This document shows positions 6,255 to 8,501 of a DNA stretch of 8,501 nt, piece by piece. Made by a program: the position numbers and the translations under genes. The notes beneath the pieces are model-generated. The model had not been told where the DNA came from. It did not search any database and saw nothing but the letters and a program-made list of their open reading frames with translations. Each line of letters opens with the position of its first letter. Within the stretch, counting starts at the first letter, position 1. The DNA lies in NCBI GenBank assembly GCA_029934555.1, contig JAOZMA010000039.1, positions 3,778 through 12,278 on the forward strand, written 5' to 3'. The stretch is from Acidimicrobiia bacterium. GTDB taxonomy: Bacteria > Actinomycetota > Acidimicrobiia > Spongiisociales > UBA5794.

Positions 6255-7751
6255 ATGCCGAACCCCGTGCAGATCAACGTCCCCGATGCCGACCGGACCG
6301 TCCGGTCTCCCACGGATGCCCTCCGCTTCGTGACGGCATCGATCGTTGGTGTCTTGACGATCCTCATCGTGTTGATCTTCCCCGACGTCTTCGGTGGCCT
6401 TGCACGGGACCTCAGCGAGATCTTCGACGACGCTTCCGGAGCCATCTCCGAGATCGCCGGCCTCATCGTCACAGCGCTCGTCCTCGCCGTTCCATTGATC
6501 ATCCTCGTGTTCTTCATCCGGGAACGGGACTTCCGCCGACTCGTCATCGTCGTGCTTGCTGCTCTGACCGCGGCAGTAGCCACGTGGGGAACGATCGCAT
6601 GGATAGCGAATCTCCTTGCCGACGAGGCCTTCACACCGAGATACGGAACCGTGGTCGTCGCCCAGACCGCCTACTACCCGTACGTTGCCGCTCTGACGGC
6701 GGCCATCACCGCTGCAACGCCGTGGCTTCGCCTCCGGTGGCAGCGAGCCAGCTGGATCGCATTCGCACTCATGATCATCGTGCGCCTCACACTGGGATCG
6801 AACCTCCCTGCGGAGCTCGTCCTGGCCATGTCGATCGGCGTGGCCGTCGGATCCGGGCTCCTTTTCATCGTCGGATCACCCAATCGCCACCCTTCCGGTG
6901 AGGAGATCGTGGCCACGCTCAAACGGTCGGACGTCGACGTGGCCCGTCTCGATGCAGCACAGGTCGATGCAAGGGGATCAACTCCCTACTTCGCCGAGAC
7001 CGTCGATGGCAGTCGTGTATTCGTCAAGACACTCAGCACCGACGAGCGCAGCGCCGACTTGCTGTTCCGTCTCTACCGGCAGTTCCGGTTCAAGAACATC
7101 GGCGACGAGCCGGCGTTCTCCACCCTCCGACGGGCCGTGGAGCACGAAGCGCTCCTCTCATACAGCGCCTCAGCTGCAGGAGTCCGAACGCCTCCCCTTG
7201 TAGCGGTGGGTCTCATCGGCGAGAAGGAGTATTCGATGCTCCTCGCGTACGAGGCCATCGAGGGCAAATCGCTCGACTCGATCGAGGCCGACGAGCTCAC
7301 CGATGAGATCCTCACCGAGATCTGGGAACAGGTCTCGATCCTGCGCGACCACGGAATCGCCCATCGTGACCTTCGACTTGCCAACGTGTTCATGGACGAG
7401 GAGAAGACCGCATGGATCATCGACTTCGGCTTCAGCGAGCTGGCCGCATCGGAGCTCCTCCTCAACAATGACATCGCTGAGCTCATCACGTCGAGCGCTC
7501 TTCTGGTGGGTCCCGAACGAGCCGTCCGTAGCGCCGTGGATGTCCTCGGCAGTGATGCCGTGACCGACGCCGCTCCACGAGTGCAGCCCCAGGCCCTCAG
7601 CGGAGCGACAAAGACGGAAGTGAAGGACCGCGGAGATCACCTCGATCGGAGTATCCGGGACGAGATCGCTCGCACAACCGGACAAGTGGCGGGACCGCTC
7701 GACCGCATCCAACGGCTTGATCCCAAACGCCGTATCCGGAACCGCGGATAA
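6255..7751 (+). CDS. Six-helix membrane protein with C-terminal kinase-like domain
   Basis: The 498-residue product has about six membrane segments (near residues 24-46, 65-88, 95-121, 140-158, 165-180 and 184-207), then a cytosolic kinase-fold domain. Its probable ATP-binding lysine is K258 (SRVFVKTL), paired with E296 or E298 in VEHEALL. The catalytic loop is HRDLRLAN (H370, D372, N377) and the metal-binding motif is DFG (390-392). The glycine-rich loop is poor (DARGSTPY), so it resembles RIO/ABC1/aminoglycoside-kinase-type folds more than Hanks kinases. From memory, related actinobacterial proteins carry a further YbhN/lysylphosphatidylglycerol-synthase-like membrane domain after the kinase. 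This one ends in a basic tail (DPKRRIRNRG) at about that point. The substrate is unknown; a lipid or lipid-linked molecule is plausible given the PAP2 gene 27 bases downstream. GGAGAG lies just before the ATG. Confidence 0.82.
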   Translation: MPNPVQINVPDADRTVRSPTDALRFVTASIVGVLTILIVLIFPDVFGGLARDLSEIFDDASGAISEIAGLIVTALVLAVPLIILVFFIRERDFRRLVIVVLAALTAAVATWGTIAWIANLLADEAFTPRYGTVVVAQTAYYPYVAALTAAITAATPWLRLRWQRASWIAFALMIIVRLTLGSNLPAELVLAMSIGVAVGSGLLFIVGSPNRHPSGEEIVATLKRSDVDVARLDAAQVDARGSTPYFAETVDGSRVFVKTLSTDERSADLLFRLYRQFRFKNIGDEPAFSTLRRAVEHEALLSYSASAAGVRTPPLVAVGLIGEKEYSMLLAYEAIEGKSLDSIEADELTDEILTEIWEQVSILRDHGIAHRDLRLANVFMDEEKTAWIIDFGFSELAASELLLNNDIAELITSSALLVGPERAVRSAVDVLGSDAVTDAAPRVQPQALSGATKTEVKDRGDHLDRSIRDEIARTTGQVAGPLDRIQRLDPKRRIRNRG

Positions 7752-7778
7752 CCTGGTGATCGGGAAAGGCGATAGAGA

Positions 7779-8375
7779 ATGAACGTGTACAGAACTCTGA
7801 GGGTCGGCACGGCCCTCGGCGTACTCGTCGGCTCCGGCATCGAGGCGCGTCGTGGGCTCCCCGAGTGGGAGCGGAGTGTCTACCGGAGTATCAATGATGC
7901 CCCGGACGAGTTGGCACCAGTCGTGTGGGCGCCGATGCAGGCGGGCAGCCTCACGGCGCCTTTCGTCCTCGCCGGCCTGTCGTACTGGAGAACCCGCAGT
8001 CTCGATCCTGCAGTGGCGTATGCATCGGCGGGGTTCACGACCTGGTTGGCTGCAAAGGGCGTGAAGAAGATCGTCGGACGCGGCCGACCGTACGACCATG
8101 ATCGGACCACGAATCTCCGTCTCGCCACCCAGATCGACGGAAGTCTCGGCTACGTCTCCGGGCATGCAGCCGTGGCCGCCACGCTGGCGACCATCATGAC
8201 CAGCGACCGGTCCCCGATCTGGAGGATCAGCCTTCTTGGATTCGCCGTCGGCGTCGGTGTCACGCGTATCTACGCAGGCGCCCACCTCCCCCTCGACGTA
8301 GTGGGCGGCACCGCCCTCGGCGTCCTGGTGGGGGAAGCGACGAACGCGGTAAGGGACTCGCTGCGTTCGTCGTAG
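7779..8375 (+). CDS. PAP2-superfamily membrane phosphatase
   Basis: This is a 198-residue membrane protein of the PAP2 (phosphatidic acid phosphatase type 2) superfamily, which removes phosphate from lipid phosphates or pyrophosphates at the membrane. All three signature motifs are present: K96-x6-R103-P104 in KKIVGRGRP, S127-G128-H129 in GYVSGHAA, and R163-x5-H169-x3-D173 in TRIYAGAHLPLD. H129 and H169 are the expected catalytic histidines. The second motif has Val where PSGH has Pro, and the third starts with Thr instead of Ser; both are tolerated variants in the family. Hydrophobic segments surround the motifs. It follows the kinase gene by 27 bases with only a weak ribosome binding site (AAAGGCG, then AGAGA), so translation may depend on the upstream gene. 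The stop TAG lies inside the first unit of the heptamer array. The substrate (phosphatidate, undecaprenyl pyrophosphate or another) cannot be told from sequence. Confidence 0.9.
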   Translation: MNVYRTLRVGTALGVLVGSGIEARRGLPEWERSVYRSINDAPDELAPVVWAPMQAGSLTAPFVLAGLSYWRTRSLDPAVAYASAGFTTWLAAKGVKKIVGRGRPYDHDRTTNLRLATQIDGSLGYVSGHAAVAATLATIMTSDRSPIWRISLLGFAVGVGVTRIYAGAHLPLDVVGGTALGVLVGEATNAVRDSLRSS

Positions 8376-8433
8376 TCCGTAGTCCGTAGTCCGTAGTCCG
8401 TAGTCCGTAATGGTGGACCGTAATCCGTGGTCG
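8372..8433 (+). repeat. Heptameric tandem repeat GTAGTCC, five perfect copies plus decayed copies
   Basis: GTAGTCC is repeated perfectly five times at 8372-8406. Decayed copies follow: GTAATGG (8407-8413), a six-base TGGACC, GTAATCC (8420-8426) and GTGGTCG (8427-8433). The array begins inside the last codon region of the PAP2 gene, and the TAG of the first unit is its stop. Because seven is not a multiple of three, the + strand has a TAG in every frame within 21 bases, while the minus strand stays open (Asp-Tyr-Gly-Leu-Arg-Thr-Thr cycle). The open minus frame is therefore not a gene. Confidence 0.9.
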
Positions 8434-8467
8434 CTTGTCTACGAAACACCCTTCCTGTCTTGCTGGC

Positions 8468-8488
8468 AGCTGGTAGCTCGTAGCTCCT
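8468..8488 (+). repeat. Second heptameric array, AGCTNNT units
   Basis: AGCTGGT (8468-8474), AGCTCGT (8475-8481) and AGCTCCT (8482-8488) form three degenerate 7-bp units, with TGCTGGC at 8461-8467 as a possible fourth. Rotated, the middle unit reads CGTAGCT, against CGTAGTC in the array some 35 bases upstream, so the two arrays have the same period and a nearly identical word. The rest of 8434-8501 shows no gene. Confidence 0.6.
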
Positions 8489-8501
8489 TCTCATCCTTTT
8501 C

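Noticed and set aside
7170..8285. 371-residue open frame on the minus strand across the kinase and PAP2 genes
   Set aside because: It spans two well-supported + strand genes and their gap, has no domain or ribosome binding site that I can see, and mirrors their codon bias.
8270..8494. 74-residue minus-strand frame with a DYGLRTT repeat
   Set aside because: It is the translation of the heptamer array, which has no stops on that strand, fused to PAP2 antisense sequence.

Overview
The window is G+C-rich and looks like an actinomycete chromosome. Every credible gene is on the + strand. A high-GC, acidimicrobiia-like actinomycetote is my best guess. It rests on base composition, the long class II ribonucleotide reductase with a C-terminal cysteine cluster, the membrane-anchored kinase plus PAP2 pair, and the heptameric GTAGTCC repeats. 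This is inference, not a database match.

Layout. (1) 70-2442 is a probable three-gene run. It holds a small exported protein with a C-terminal membrane anchor, a translationally coupled two-helix membrane protein with a proline-rich acidic tail, and an MFS transporter. I cannot assign a substrate or function to the run. (2) 2443-2741 is a 299-base intergenic region dense in symmetry: two direct CGCGAAAAC repeats, a hairpin-like inverted repeat, a good promoter with a palindrome over its -10, and a stem-loop at the start of the deduced leader. (3) 2742-6125 is nrdJ, the adenosylcobalamin-dependent ribonucleotide reductase. It appears complete, with all expected catalytic cysteines, a TSCPD domain and a zinc-finger-like C-terminal tail. 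A 23-bp stem-loop follows it. (4) 6255-8375 encodes a six-helix membrane protein with a cytosolic kinase-like domain, then a PAP2 lipid phosphatase-like protein. They are 27 bases apart and are probably co-transcribed. (5) 8372-8501 is non-coding and carries two arrays of related 7-bp units, the first overlapping the PAP2 stop codon.

How the parts relate. nrdJ makes deoxynucleotides without oxygen and appears to be its own transcription unit, with its own promoter and terminator. The kinase/PAP2 pair probably acts at the membrane on a lipid or lipid-linked substrate. It looks like a split version of a fusion I recall from actinobacteria, without the C-terminal flippase-like membrane domain. 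I see no mobile element, CRISPR array, tRNA or rRNA, and no clear new multi-gene system. The points most worth a second look are the nrdJ control region, the split kinase/PAP2 arrangement and the heptamer arrays.
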